This document shows positions 10,444-21,880 of a stretch of DNA of 64,000 bases, one piece after another (positions within the stretch are counted from its first letter, which is position 1; each line of letters starts with the position of its first letter). Where the stretch lies: positions 5,157,501 through 5,221,500 of the forward strand of contig WPIO01000020.1 in assembly GCA_009760855.2 (NCBI GenBank), in the 5' to 3' direction. A program made the translations under genes and the position numbers. This DNA is from Cristatella mucedo. Lineage: Eukaryota; Bryozoa; Phylactolaemata; Cristatellidae. Below the pieces are notes generated by a model that did no database searches, had not been told where the DNA came from, and saw only the letters and a program-made list of their open reading frames with translations.

Positions 10444-11684
10444 GCCCACTTGACCTTGAGCATAGCTGCTATTTTTGTTGGACCCTAGCTCTCTGCTTCT
10501 ATCCTCTGCCAAGTTCCTTCTGCATGTAATTCATTAGATGGCTCATGCACCAGCTTGCCATCTTTTAGCTCTTTGTGTAATGGAATATAGTGGGTGGTCC
10601 ACATCCTGAGACCTCTTTGTCTGACTACAGCTCCATTCTAACCTGAGTGGATCTCTCTGTCAAACTGATGCCTTGCTCAGCTCCCGGTTAACTAATGTTT
10701 CCTCCTACCCAATTCCACTTCACTAGTCATCCCCCTACAGGTTGCTCTAGGTGCCCTAGACAGACCTGCTAAGGCAAGGGCCAGTATCCCAGCTAACCTG
10801 AGAGCTGCTCCAGTGCAGTTTTGTCCCGTAGGACGACAGAAAAATACTGCGTAATGATCTAACTCGTGAGTTCAAGAAAGAGACATTAATATTTACAAAA
10901 TAATTAAGATCATTTCTAGATGTAAGATTTGGTAGGATGGGCAAGTTTGATCAGCAGCTGCACAGCGTTTCTCAGAGAGGGGCTTTATAAATCTGCTGGC
11001 ATAACACATTTGTTTGATATAGAGTTGTTAGCTTTTCGTGTAACTGTAATGCAATGCCATATCCAGACAACACTGGGGCTTACTGTAAGCATGTAAAACG
11101 GTTTGAGCCGTAGATTCTACCACAATGAGACTTTGCCTAACAGCATTTGACAGCTTGTGCATTCTGTATGCAAGGGCAGCAACGTGTTAGTGAATCGCTT
11201 GAATGGCTAGCAGAGATACTGCAGCTTAACATTCAGCTTCGAAGGCTCTACCCCAGACCGTACCTCAATGCGATCACCAAGCCTTAAATTAACCCTTTCA
11301 GTGCGACTCTAGTTCCGATATGACCTCTTCCCAAGAGATCTGGGCGTTTTAAAATTGCTAGTGCAATATTATTGCAGAATCTTGAATCTTTGCACATAGG
11401 CTATAGAAGCTACTAGACGAGTACATTGCACTTTGGAGGGTTTCCTAAAACGAACAAGCGGTTCCATTCGATTTTTATACACCTAGGTGCATACAAATGA
11501 GTAAAACATTTTTCAAAGACGTCAGTTCATAGTTTCGTTGAATAGCAGGTTTATGTGCTACTTTTAGCTTAGGGTTAAGAATGCTGCTTTTTTGCAGACC
11601 AGGAAGGTGGCTCCTCTCATTGTTTTTAGTCTGCAAGTGTACAGCATGGTGGCAATGTAGTATTATTGATTAACAAAAATAATA
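10085..11684. repeat. Block D, left copy
   Basis: The part from about 10850 matches 39700 onward (GATCTAACTCGTGAGTT, ATAACACATTTGTTTGATAT, CTGTAATGCAATGCC). The part 11280-11684 matches 41100-41465 (AGGTGCATACAAATGAG-type segment, GGTGGCTCCTCTCATTG). The right copy has about 1 kb of extra sequence between these two parts. Contains a (TC)n tract at 10411-10437. The first few hundred bases show no counterpart and no gene. Confidence 0.65.
10411..10437. repeat. (TC)n microsatellite
   Basis: About 13 uninterrupted TC dinucleotides. Open stretches crossing it on either strand are artefacts of the repeat. Confidence 0.95.
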
Positions 11685-11790
11685 TATTTTATAAAGCATC
11701 CACTGACAACACAATTTTTCTAGGAACTTTGAAATTGCTGCAAAGAAAGCAAGGTTGAATGGTTTGTGGTTGCTTGCTCAAAATAACTAT
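11685..11790 (-). mobile_element. LINE-I 3' end only, minus strand
   Basis: Read on the minus strand it matches the LINE-I 3' terminus: TTTGCAGCAA, then GTTCCTAGAAAAA, then a GCTTTATAAAATATATTATT end. About 105 bp, so severely 5'-truncated. The same insertion is present in right block D' (41465-41590), so it predates the duplication. The R1 repeat begins immediately after it. Confidence 0.6.
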
Positions 11791-12800
11791 GTGCATACTG
11801 TTGTAACTGCTCACCGATCGCCTCCTTCGTAGTTGCACTGTATATACAAAACTGCTTAAGAGCCAATCTCCTCTGGCCCCACCCTTACAGAGTACCATAC
11901 AGCCATTGACGTTAGTGGCTTGTATAGTTAATGCATACATAAATTTCATATATACTTTGCTTAAGCATGCCTCTATTACCTACCTGTACTTGTATCAGTT
12001 AATTGCTATCTGGATACTGGCTCATGAATAAAGTTGCTGAATCTAATGATGCTTGAGTTGTGTTTTGTCATTGTCTGAGCAGAGAACAGTGGCATACACC
12101 GAATTGGTTTCCACACTAATACATCACCATAATCAGGATTGTAAACTTGTTAGAAGGCCGAGAGTCCAACGAGCCTAGCTAGCATCAGGAAGTCTGTAAA
12201 ATAGCTTGAGTCTATTGCTGTCTCGTACAGTCTATTTATATATTATATGAAATTGTATTATATATATATATATATATGTATATATATTATGTAGTCTCTA
12301 TTCAATGTATTCTCTTTTTTGGCAGGTCTATATACTTATAAGCCTGCTAATCCATAATCCTAGGCTTTGCCTTCAGTGGAGCAAACCTGCTCTGCCTGGC
12401 TGACATTACTAATGCTCATTGCTTTGTGAGTTTGTGTTGACCACGCAGGCATCGCTTGCAGATACCATCACCAGTGCTGCCCCAGGAGCTGAGACCTGGG
12501 GCTATTTTTGCTCCTTTGGCACGTGGGAACACAGGGGTAGAGCCCACTGTGTAATGGCAAATTATGCATCAGCTCCACCCATGAGCATTCTTGAGCCTGT
12601 TTTCGCTCTGAGACAAATCCCACCTACCTTATGACCGGGTATGGGAGGATTTGTGTTTTTGTGGATAGGCTTTACCTAAATATGCCGATAACTGTATCAT
12701 TAGGGCATGTGTGCGAGAGGTTGTATGTGGCCTTTACATAATTCTGACTAAATTAATGGGAAGTTGCAAGTACGCCCTTTCAAGATTCCTATCGATTACT
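11790..12800 (+). repeat. R1 repeat, 5' part, copy b
   Basis: Matches 9540-10085 and 47140-48155. Shared segments include CAATCTCCTCTGGCCCCACC, CATACAGCCATTGACGTT and the AATAAA motif at 12027-12032. A (TA)n tract lies at about 12257-12290. The 71-codon open stretch at 12419-12634 is not kept as a reading frame in the right copy. At its downstream end it runs into the LINE-II reverse transcriptase, so this may be the 5' portion of the same composite element. Confidence 0.7.
12027..12032 (+). terminator. Candidate polyadenylation signal, R1 copy b
   Basis: AATAAA with the same GT-rich downstream run as at 9817 and 47405. Confidence 0.3.
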
Positions 12801-13690
12801 TGCAATGTAACATAGATAATGTAATCACTGAGTACTACTTTTGAGGATCACGATGGTACTCAGCTGTATTGATTATTCAAACCGTCAGAATGTGCTTCAG
12901 CAACTAACAAACTGATTGCTTCCCTTTCCAAAATTCTGTCCTGGTATGCGAAAAAATTTTTGACACTAAATAACGATAAAACCAAACTGCTGCTCTTTGG
13001 ACACCCTAAGCTGGGATTGAAAGGCTTTGCTCTTCAAACTGGGGATGCTATTGTGCCACCATAACCACGAGCTCTGAATTTAGATATTGTTTTTGACAGC
13101 TGAGAATATTTATTTTGAGAGCTTCATTCAGAACACTGCTTTTATAGCTAGTCATTTTTTATCTAAGAGTAGGAGCTGTCTTCCACAGTGGCTTGCAAAG
13201 ATTAAACTGGCTTATAAGTTCCTTCTCTGCTTGATCATTGTAATTCCCATTTGGCAAAGCAGCCAAAAAAGCACCTAGGCCACTGCAGCTGGCAATGAAT
13301 GTTACTGCAAGGCTAGTTTTAAAGTCCCAGAGATTTGACCCCACGTGTGCTTTGCTAAAAGAACAAGGATGGCTGCCTGTTGATCAACAGATACTGATAC
13401 AAGTTCTCATGATAACCCACAAGGCCCCCAATGGCCTGGCCTACCATACATAGCTGAAAGGCTGATGACAGTTTCAACCTCCTCATGCTGTCACGTCTCT
13501 ATGGATAATATATTTTATGTTCTTTTGGTTTGCTTAAAGACAGTTGGCGATAGATGAGTTAGCCCTGCTGGTCCGAGGCTGTAGAACTCACTTCCAGAAT
13601 CATTGTACAACGACAGCTACTATCCTACTGCTGACCGTGTCCCACTTTATACGCTATGCTATTCACTACCTTAACTGCTCTCCTGACTCT
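12800..13690 (+). mobile_element. LINE-II reverse transcriptase remnant, copy 2
   Basis: Three-frame reading recovers IDNVITEYYF, a decayed catalytic box at about 12846-12866 where DGTQLY stands for the usual YADDTQLY, a TGA directly after it, then ATNKLIASLSKILSWYAKK, LTLNNDKTKLLLFGHPKLG and KAAKKAPRPLQLAMNVTAR, finally GWLPVDQQI. The order and spacing are those of the palm and thumb of a CR1/L2-type non-LTR reverse transcriptase. Stops, frameshifts and the lost catalytic aspartate show that it is inactive. A hydrophobic open stretch on the opposite strand (13159-13344) is a shadow. Confidence 0.75.
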
Positions 13691-14855
13691 GCAATCATTT
13701 CCAATTTCTTTGTTGGGTGAGATGTCTGATAATTATTAAATGCACACCGAAAGCAACTTAGGCTCTGAATGTGCTATTCAAAACTCTTCTGCCTAACACC
13801 CACGTAGTCTGTATGGCTTTGTGGAGTTACAGACTGAGATACATTAAATTGCATTACATCACACTTAATTGATTGTGCACACAGCCAGCGATAAGAGTTT
13901 TAATTAACAAGCAGCTCAGAAATATATGGAGCAAAGGTTGAAGTCAGCACATCTCTTATTTGCGTTTCTTGCATAGAGGAGGATCGGCGGTGTCTCAAGA
14001 AGCAACTGTGAAAGGAGCACGATCCTTCACGGACAGATTCACAGTGCAGAACTAATCCAGCTCTCCAAAGAAGAAGGAATACCAAAGAGACGATTAAAAC
14101 GCACCTTTTTATTCCACTATTCGGTCGGTTTTGTATTTTTTTCTGTGTGTGCATGTTCCTACTTTTACTAGGCCTATCTCTGTGGGCAAGTTGTCAAAAT
14201 GGTTGAGCAACCCATTGTTAGACTTCAGCATGTTGCCCTACCCATATGGAATGTCGATAGATATATTAAGCAATTTCGGGCGCGTTGGTTAACATTATCA
14301 TTTTTATATAATGCTTTGTGAAATATTCACCCTTAACGGTAGCTGCTGACTTGATAATGGAATATGTGTTAATGCAAGTGCAGTACCAGAGTTAAGGCTT
14401 CACTGAAGTAATTGAGTACATGCGAGAGCAGCATGATCTTAAGTGGCTAGATCCTATCTAATGGTAACGCTCTTTTCAAGACTTTAAATGTAGAGAGATG
14501 TAATGGACAGATAACGAGCTTAAATAAATTGAGAGAACGGCTCAGTATTGGCAATACAAGATAACAGGCTGGTAACACGACGGTCAATGTTTAAATTTTC
14601 TGAAATACTCATCGATCAGTAATCCATTAGTTGCAGCAAGCAGTGCTGTAGATCGCGTTGTTTACACAAGATTACACCTCAAATACTGTGGCAATGGTAA
14701 CTTCTGTTTATAATGCAGTTATTACCTAGGGCAATATCAACGAGTTTTTTTATGAAAAATGTAGCACTTTAGATCGTTTTAGTAAAGAAAATTATCACAG
14801 CCGCATCACGGCGTGTACTTCTTTCCTGTACGTCCTATATTGAGTTCAAGGATTT
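13691..14855 (+). repeat. R1 repeat, 3' part, copy 2
   Basis: Bases 13809-14042 are 233/234 identical to 917-1150. From 14160 to 14855 the sequence matches only copy 3 (49925-50615), with shared segments such as CACTGAAGTAATTGAGT and TATCACAGCCGCATCACGGC. Homology to copy 3 ends near 14855. No protein was recognised. Confidence 0.75.
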
Positions 14856-15029
14856 GAGGATATTGAGCGGTATAGGTAACTGATGGGATTTGCAGATAAG
14901 TGGTACGATATTAAACCTGGTGGCTGAGTCGATACGGTAATTAGGATGTAGCCAAACGATGATAGGGCCTTTGTGACGAAAATCCTCAAAGTCGATTGAT
15001 CGCTATTTTGGAAGCTGGTGCAGTTCAGA
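14856..15029. other. Unassigned junction between R1 and block E
   Basis: About 175 bp without counterpart in the right copy, where the equivalent interval holds about 2.5 kb of other sequence (50616-53084). Nothing recognised. Confidence 0.4.
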
Positions 15030-15215
15030 GCCGCTTTGGCATACTAGGTAAGATGGTTGCTTCACACGACCTAGATAACGAAGTCGTTGGTTCAATCCCT
15101 ACAGTCGGCTTTCCTTAATTGCTTTTACGAGCGTCTGTTGTAGCTGTCAAGGGTCTTTTGTCGCTGTACAAAAGAGACTTTAAAAACAGCTAAAATTTAT
15201 TTTGTCTATTTATGA
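15030..15215 (+). mobile_element. SINE-I copy, left block E
   Basis: The tRNA-like head has GGCATACTAGGTAAGATGG (A-box region) and GTTGGTTCAATCCC (B box). The body reads TGTCAAGGGTCTTTTGTCGC, then AAAACAGCTAAAATTTATTT. It pairs with 53085-53260 in the right copy, so this insertion predates the duplication. Confidence 0.75.
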
Positions 15216-16737
15216 TTGCACTGAGTTCACGCTGGGAGAGATTGATGCATTTCCTAGGCCTTCTGGGCGTTACGTACTCATCGAGGTAGCCCGAGAAAAG
15301 ATTTGGATAATGAGCCGTTTAATCTCGCACGGTAAGGCAGATAGGGTCTAGAGGACTAAATATCTGTTTTTTATTTGGATTTGAGCTTGAGAACTAGATC
15401 ATCAGAGGCCTAGTTGAATAAAGACATTTAGGCTGCATGGAAATGAGGGACGGGATGCCAGAGGGTTGCTTCTATCCTTGGTATGGATTCTCGAATTTTT
15501 TCAATTTTGTAGCTGACAAAACGCCAAAAATAAGCCCATTATCAACTGCTTGTGCACTTTCTTCGATTGTGACTATTGGTTTAACAAAAGAACTAAACAA
15601 TGAAACAATAGTTCTCGACTGTTTTGCTTACAAATAGCAAAGAAAAAAACACATTCTCTATTGCTTGCGTATTTTTGTCGAGGGTCACAATCAGTTACAT
15701 AGACTTCTCTGTACTTCAAGACACCAAAGTCGAGTTGATCATCGCTAAAAAAGTTTTTAGACAAATGCATTCATACTAGTAATGATGGATAAAGACTTTC
15801 AGTTGACAATACAAGTCTTTCCAATCTTAATAAACAAGAAATTAAAATTTCGGTCGATCGAAATCTATAGTCAACGTAGGAAAAAGAATTGGAAAGCACA
15901 GCATATGATCTACAGTGTTAAAAAATTAGTAGAGAAAGAACACTGCACTTTAATTCAAATAGTTAACAATCAGCTACTACTAGCAGCAGCAGGTACACGT
16001 GGCAGCATTGGTAGGGAAAGCAACGACAAGTTATAATAGAGATTAAAAAAACCAACAGCCCATTTATATGGTAGCAAAAAATCGTCAGTGGCTATCAGCC
16101 TGCTTGCATTGAACAATACCAAGTGCCGAAAGTCTGCAGTCCCTTTCATTTTTATCCTATCAGCCTTGCTTGAATGTTGAGAGCAACGACAAACTTTTAG
16201 GAAGTAAGATATTCAGGGCAAGTCTTTTAGATTGAGATATCTCGAAATTCTTTTAGTTCAAGAAGTCCAATTATAAAATAATTCGGGCACAAAACAATGC
16301 AGGGCCAGCCAATCGCTCAGCCTAGCTCACTGCCCGGCCTCAGCTTAGGAACGGTTTTATTAAGACCCATCGAATCACATGAAGGATGCTCAGTTCGCAC
16401 AAAATCAATGACCATGATTAGATCAGGCCATGTGGATATCTTTGCTTAGTTTGCAAGTTTTTTCGACTTCTTTCCTGCAGCTAAATACATTCCAGCACCA
16501 AAAAAAGGGCAAATGGAGCGACCAGGAATTCAAGAATTTAGCTGCCAGCCACGGGGAACTGCTCAACGCAAACGTATTTGTTGGTGCGGAATTTCTGATG
16601 TCAAGTGATTCGGCTCATAGCAGACGCCACGCCAGCCCAATTTATCTGCAGGCCGGCACATGACTGTATCCTTGCTGCACTTTTCCCTAACTTCCTGCCT
16701 GCATATGAGTCTGTCAGTATACTATCCTCCTTTCACT
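15216..16737. repeat. Block E, left copy, unique-looking part
   Basis: It aligns with about 53260-54900. The best-conserved stretch is 15585-15665, with almost no differences between copies, including CTCGACTGTTTTGCTTACAA. The right copy has an extra segment near 54425-54555. No confident coding region. Confidence 0.7.
15573..15770 (-). CDS. Small open reading frame shared by both copies, doubtful
   Basis: A 65-codon frame beginning MHLSKNFFSDDQLDFG and continuing LKYREVYVTDCD. The right copy at 53550-53819 keeps Met, frame and most residues, and is open for 24 more codons. The C-terminal 33 residues are identical, but the DNA is nearly identical too, so conservation of the frame may simply follow from DNA similarity. 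No family recognised. The C-terminal part is hydrophobic (LLFHCLVLLL). The start codon is only the first ATG in frame. Confidence 0.2.
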   Translation of the reverse strand: MHLSKNFFSDDQLDFGVLKYREVYVTDCDPRQKYASNRECVFFFAICKQNSRELLFHCLVLLLNQ

Positions 16738-16880
16738 TTCTCTCTGTGTCTGTGTCTGTGTTTGAGTCTTTGTGTCCGTGTCTTTGTCTGTGTCTGTGTC
16801 TGCGTCTGCGTCTATGTCTGTGTGTCTGTGTCTGTGTCTGTCTCTGTCTCTGTCTCTGTCTTCATCTCTGTCTCTCTCTC
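16738..16880. repeat. Hexanucleotide-type satellite, short allele
   Basis: Imperfect repeats of TCTGTG/TCTGTC units over about 140 bp, followed by the near-palindrome CCGACGGCGTCGG at 16880-16892. The right counterpart at 54905-55563 has expanded to about 650 bp. Open frames across it are repeat artefacts. Confidence 0.9.
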
Positions 16881-19689
16881 CGACGGCGTCGGCCCTGCGT
16901 CCCTGAGCCAACGACATACACTACAAGGAAACGCTTGCGTTTGTCGTTAGCATCCTATTTGTGTTCACACCAAATCAATCTATCCATTGCCGTATTTTCC
17001 CGGGCCACTGCTAACCATGGCCATTCACTGCTCTCAATTGAACGTATGCGATTTGTTGAAAAGATGTGGTTTGGAAGCAACTGGAGGATCCATATAATGA
17101 CAATATGATCTTTGCCCTGCCAATTGCTGAGAGATCCTCTGTTACCTTCCATTGCTAGCAATAAAAGGGATAAGAAAGCTTGAAAACACCTTTGTTTTAC
17201 TTTGAACAAAGTTAAATGATAGGTGCAATAATGCATTGCCCGTGATTTTACTAGACACATCGCCATGAAATTATTTGATTGGAATTTCAATGATGTGCTT
17301 TGTAATAGGCATTCATATTTTAGGCCTTAAAAGACAGATTTCTGAGCATTTAATGTCGAATACTGTATATTTCACTATAGGCCTTGATTACAGTGGATTT
17401 CAGTGCATTACTGAAATTTAACGAGAAAAACGTCTTGCAATGCCCCGGTTTCACCTCAATTGCAGGGCAATGTCTTACGTAGTGACAATTGAACATCTCA
17501 CAGCCATTTTCTCGTCGATTTGCTGCGAGTTGGGGTATTTCCCGAGCCATTGCTTTAGACTTCCATTTATTGCTCACAATTTTGAGTGTGTGATCAGTTT
17601 AAAGGACGTTATTGCACTGTAAACAAAGTGGGCTGTGACAGGTAAGATACATTTCATCTTCATCCAACCACTTTCCTGTGGCTTTGTGCGAGGTCATCAT
17701 GGATTGCTGTATCTGCCCGGATCATTGCCGTCGATTGCGATGCACAAGATTTTACGGCCAGAGAGAGTTGCACATATGTGTGTGCACTGTGAAATATTAC
17801 GTGGAATGAAAATTTGAGCTCGGTTCGAATTTCAAATTTAACTTAATTCCTCGCCAATTTGCAGCTAATTTGGGTATTCGGCCATGCCATTCCTGTCGAC
17901 TGTCGTGAGTTATTGACAATAAAAGTGCAAAATAGCTTGAAAGTAGAAGATTTCACATTCAGAACATGGAAATGTGAAATGTGACGATAATCAGTATTTC
18001 GTGAAACCACTTTGGCGTCAACTTGTCATTGATTGTTGCTTCGAGTACAGCGGTTGCCGTTGGTTGCCATGTGTTGCCAGTGATTGTAGGAGTGCTGTTT
18101 TTGAAAACGACCAGACTTACTTTAAACAGTTTGCTTTGTAACATGCATTTAAAATTGAAGAATTACGAAACCGATTTCGTGGCATTTAGCATCTGATTAC
18201 TGCTGGTTGTGGTATTGACTCCGGCCATTTCAGTCAATTGCAGTGTATTACTGCCAAATGGCCTAGGCAACTTTACTTAAATTGTGCGAACACACAATAG
18301 CCAAAGTTAAGGGCAGCCATCGATCACAGTCAGACCCTATTGTACGTATTCTGGTGGTTTTGCTGAGGGTTAAGGTGGATTGAGGTACTGGCCCCATGCA
18401 ATTTCAGTAGATTGCAGGGGAATTCAGCAAAATGGTCAAGGTAATTACTGTGAAGTTATGCGTTTACACAATAAAGTAAGAGTGGAGCAGCCAGCAACTA
18501 TAATCGTAGCTTCTAGTGTAGACGTTTTGATCGCTGCGTTGTGAAATACAGTGGCTTTCTGTGGATTTTGGTAATTTGGGGTTTTGAGATCGGGCCGTTG
18601 CAGTCGATAGCAGTGCATTGCATGAGAACTCGTGGGAATATAGAGCAGGATTTTCTGGGTGCACTTTGAACTGAGTCTAGTTTGAACTTGAACTGAGTCT
18701 AGTCCTATACGCAAACTCCATTCGAGCGTCGTGATGGAAATTTGAGAATGATTTGAGGAGGAAAGGATTCGATTGCTGTAGTTTCCCATGTAATTTCAAG
18801 CGATTACCACCAATGGCCATAGAAATAGGCTGCGCATTTTTTTAAAATTTTACGTGGGTGTGAACGAAGCACGGTGCACTTTAATATGCAATGAAACGGG
18901 AGCTCGGTGAATATATTTCTTCCTTTCACGGTGAATTTGCTGGATAGAAGTCGATTGTGGTATTGGTCCGTACTACTGCAGTCAGGCATTCAACGATAAC
19001 AGCAGTCGCAAAGCATTGAAACCTCTTAATTACAGTTGTTGCAAGTGTGCTGCCATATGAAATCAGAAAAGGTGAATTTCAAACAGGATTTCAATCCTTA
19101 CTTGGTGGAATACAGTACAATGTGGTGGATTGAGGCGGACTGCAGGATTAGCCGAGGGAGCTGCAATGTTATCTCAGTGGAGTTTGTGAAAACGCCTGAA
19201 CTGAATCGTGCGACATATTCCGGGTGCTACGTACATATAGCACAGTTTAATATTCCTACCTTTTTAGATCTGTTTGCTATTGATTTATGCTGGATTTGAA
19301 AGTAACTAAAATAGACTGTGGTTAATTGTGGAGGATTGAGATGAATTTTGGTACAGAAATCAAACACATAAGTTCATTTGCAAAAGTGCGTGTCCTCCAA
19401 GCAACTTAAAATTCGATAGGTAGATGAAATCAAACTTGTTTTACAATATCAACGCAAAACTTAAGCTTGGTCACGGTAGTGTCTCATCGACGGTAGGCTA
19501 ATTACAGTGGATTGGGCTGCAGGGTGCTGGATTGAGTTAACCGTCAAACCTTCTGGAGCCTGTTTTTTCCTCGATTCGCCATGACCGTCATAGGAACCCT
19601 ACCTACACCCGAGCTTAGTTAGACACCAGGTCTCAAGGTGTCGACGAATCTACAGGTTTTCAGCAACAGGGTAGTGCCTGAGCTTACAG

Positions 19690-20060
19690 CTGATGCAAAA
19701 CTCTGCAGCTAGCCTTGTCTTTCGTGAGCGTTGCAGTTGCCACATCACACCACTTCTCGACGACCTGCACTGGCTACCAGTCAAGCAACGGAATTAAGAC
19801 GCACCAATTTTTGACAGCATTTAGCAGGTCTCTGTGATTTGTCCGCCATGTGCTTATGCGTTCTGACACTGCTGCATGCTGCCACTATCAACACTTGCAG
19901 GCTGACCTTGTGCATGTCACCCTTAATCACGTTATTCGTGTGGTTTATCAAGCATGACACCACTCGCCATTCAATCGTGTTTTCTTTGCAGCAAATGTAA
20001 AATGCCTAGAAAGAGACTTGGGTCTCTGAAATTACTTTATCAAGTGGATTAACAATATTA
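19690..20060 (+). mobile_element. LINE-I derivative with internal deletion, left
   Basis: Starts with sequence coding ALRC-type 'RLVFRERCSCHITPLL' landmarks (CTCTGCAGCTAGCCTTGTC) and reaches CTACCAGTCAAGCAACGGA, the 'LPVKQR' site. It then jumps to the LINE-I C-terminus and 3' region (GACAGCATTTAGC, ATGCTGCCACTATCAACAC, GCAGCAAATGTAAAATGCC). About 250 bp present in the fuller LINE-I at 44270-44520 is missing. The right array has the same deletion at 58434-58800, so it existed before the duplication. Confidence 0.75.
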
Positions 20061-20932
20061 TTATCGTGTTTGACTGTGTCACATCCGTGGTTGCACAATA
20101 CCACTTTGCCTATTTTCATATATCTCGGGCACTTGCCAACGACTGCCGTGCATAACTCTCGATTGAACGTTCTCGTTTGTTGAAAAGATGCAGCTTGCAA
20201 GCAGCAGTTAAATGCAATGACAAAACGAGAAGTACACTGCAAATTACTCATAAACTGACCGTAGGTTGTAGTATTGGAGCAGTCCATAACTCTCGATTGT
20301 CATTTATTGCTCGTGATTTTATGCTCACGATTGCTGGAGCTAACGTTTGCGCACTTCCAACAATGTGTGCTGTGATACGAAAGAAGGATTTGCACTCAGC
20401 CCAGACACTTTCCGCAGATTTGCGAAGAATCCTAAGAGATAGCTGTATTTTACGGGACCATTACCTTCAATTGCTAGGCGTAGCCGAGGTTTCATATGAA
20501 AAGTGGGTTAAGAGTAATGCACACACAGTGAGACGGTACGTTGCATTAGAATTTGAGCTTCATTTAGAAGAAATTCTCATGAACTTTGGCTGAATTGCTG
20601 CAGCGATCCCTGCCGCTATTGGTAATTTCCCTCGATTACTAATAAAGGACGAAAATATGGTTCGCCATTTTCAGCACCATAAAAAGTTGAATTCAATCAC
20701 AAATGGAGCTACGCCCAGCTAATTTGTTCTCGACTGTATACAGATTTGAAGAAACGCTGCTTCCAGCCGAGCCAGTGGGGTGTATTGACGTGCATTTCTG
20801 AGATGGCCTGGCCGCAATTTGATTAAAATGATGTGATTACCCTTCGAACAGCATGCTTTGTAATATGCACTTAAAAGTGGAGCACTGAGAAATTGGTTTC
20901 AGGTCATTTTGCATGGGATTAGCGAAAATGGC

Positions 20933-21095
20933 CGTAATAGAGAAAAAAAATAATATATTTATATAGTGCCCCAAGAGAACTTAATCTCTATTCAGGCGCT
21001 TCTTATATGGTTTGGGGCTCGAGCCCACGACCTCAGTCAGACCTTGGTCGGGGCGAGCATCTTAACCGCTAGACCAAACCAGCTCGGCGTATTAG
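20933..21095 (-). mobile_element. SINE-II insertion with 8-bp target duplication
   Basis: Insert 20941-21087 (147 bp) is flanked by CGTAATAG (20933-20940) and CGTATTAG (21088-21095). The right copy has the empty site CGTATTAG at 59666-59673. On the minus strand the head reads GGTTTGGTCTAGCGGTTAAG (A box) and GTGGGCTCGAGCCCC (B box). The tail AAGCGCCTGAATAGAGATTA continues AGTTCTCTTGGGGC, closely resembling the LINE-I 3' end, and ends in a T-rich run. The right-hand empty site proves insertion after duplication or loss there. Confidence 0.88.
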
Positions 21096-21880
21096 CCTTT
21101 GCCATTGCAGTCGATTTCAATGCATTTATTCAGAATAGTTAACGATATTGCAGTGAACTTGGTAGAGAAAACTGTGAACGAACAATAGAGCAACGTGCAG
21201 TAACTATTCGAGCCTAATGGCGAAGCTTTCCGGCTTCTTTTCTGCGGATTTCCGCGAAGTGAAGTGGATTGTGGTAAAGAGTCTACGCAGTCAATTTTGG
21301 TGCATTGCATAAGAATGCTTATGTGTGATGAAGTGAGACTTAGTGAGTAAACTTTTTGATGAGTCTAGTCTTATATGTCACATAGGTTAAAGCTTTGTTT
21401 TTGTTGTTTAAGTACGATTTGCAGTAGATCGAACTAAATTGCAATACTTGTCCACACAATTTCAGGCAATTGGCATGGCGTGTATGTGCCTGAATGAGCG
21501 ATGGAATTTCTTTTTCTTTCAAGTGGGTGTGCACGCAACATAGTGCGATTCAATTTGCAATACAAATTTGAGCTCGGCGAAACCTATTTCTAGTTATTTT
21601 TTTATTCGATGAAGTGGGTTAAAGTGGATTGCAATTCTGGCAACGGACAAAGTCACTTTAGAACATGCCATCTAGATTTCGTGAAGATCTGCTGGCAGAA
21701 CCGATATTGAGCTTTAGCCTTTCAAATTTCTGAATCACGCTATGTTTGCACCTAACGGTAAGTTGTTTTTATCATCATTCAATTTAGGAAAATCTGCTTC
21801 CATCCAAGTACGAATGTCATCAATTCATGCAGAAAGGGAGTTGAGAGAGTTTGACATGCTTAAGAGCTCGGAGGGTTATT

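Larger units (their letters stand above)
16950..21880. repeat. Satellite-like array of diverged ~160-200 bp monomers, left
   Basis: A core resembling GTATTGGCCCGGGCCATTGC followed by AGTCGATTGCAGTGCATT recurs across the region. Examples are at about 17541, 17716, 17879, 18064, 18221, 18390, 18591, 18783, 18966 and 19141, spacing 157 to 201 bp. A second box, ATTTGAGCTCGGCGAAA with a preceding GTGCACTTTAATATGCAAT, recurs between cores (for example 17786-17830, 18868-18910, 21546-21590). Monomers are highly diverged. The array continues to about 21700 and is interrupted by a LINE-I derivative and a SINE-II. It aligns collinearly with 55650-60468, so monomers diverged before the block duplicated. 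Confidence 0.65.
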
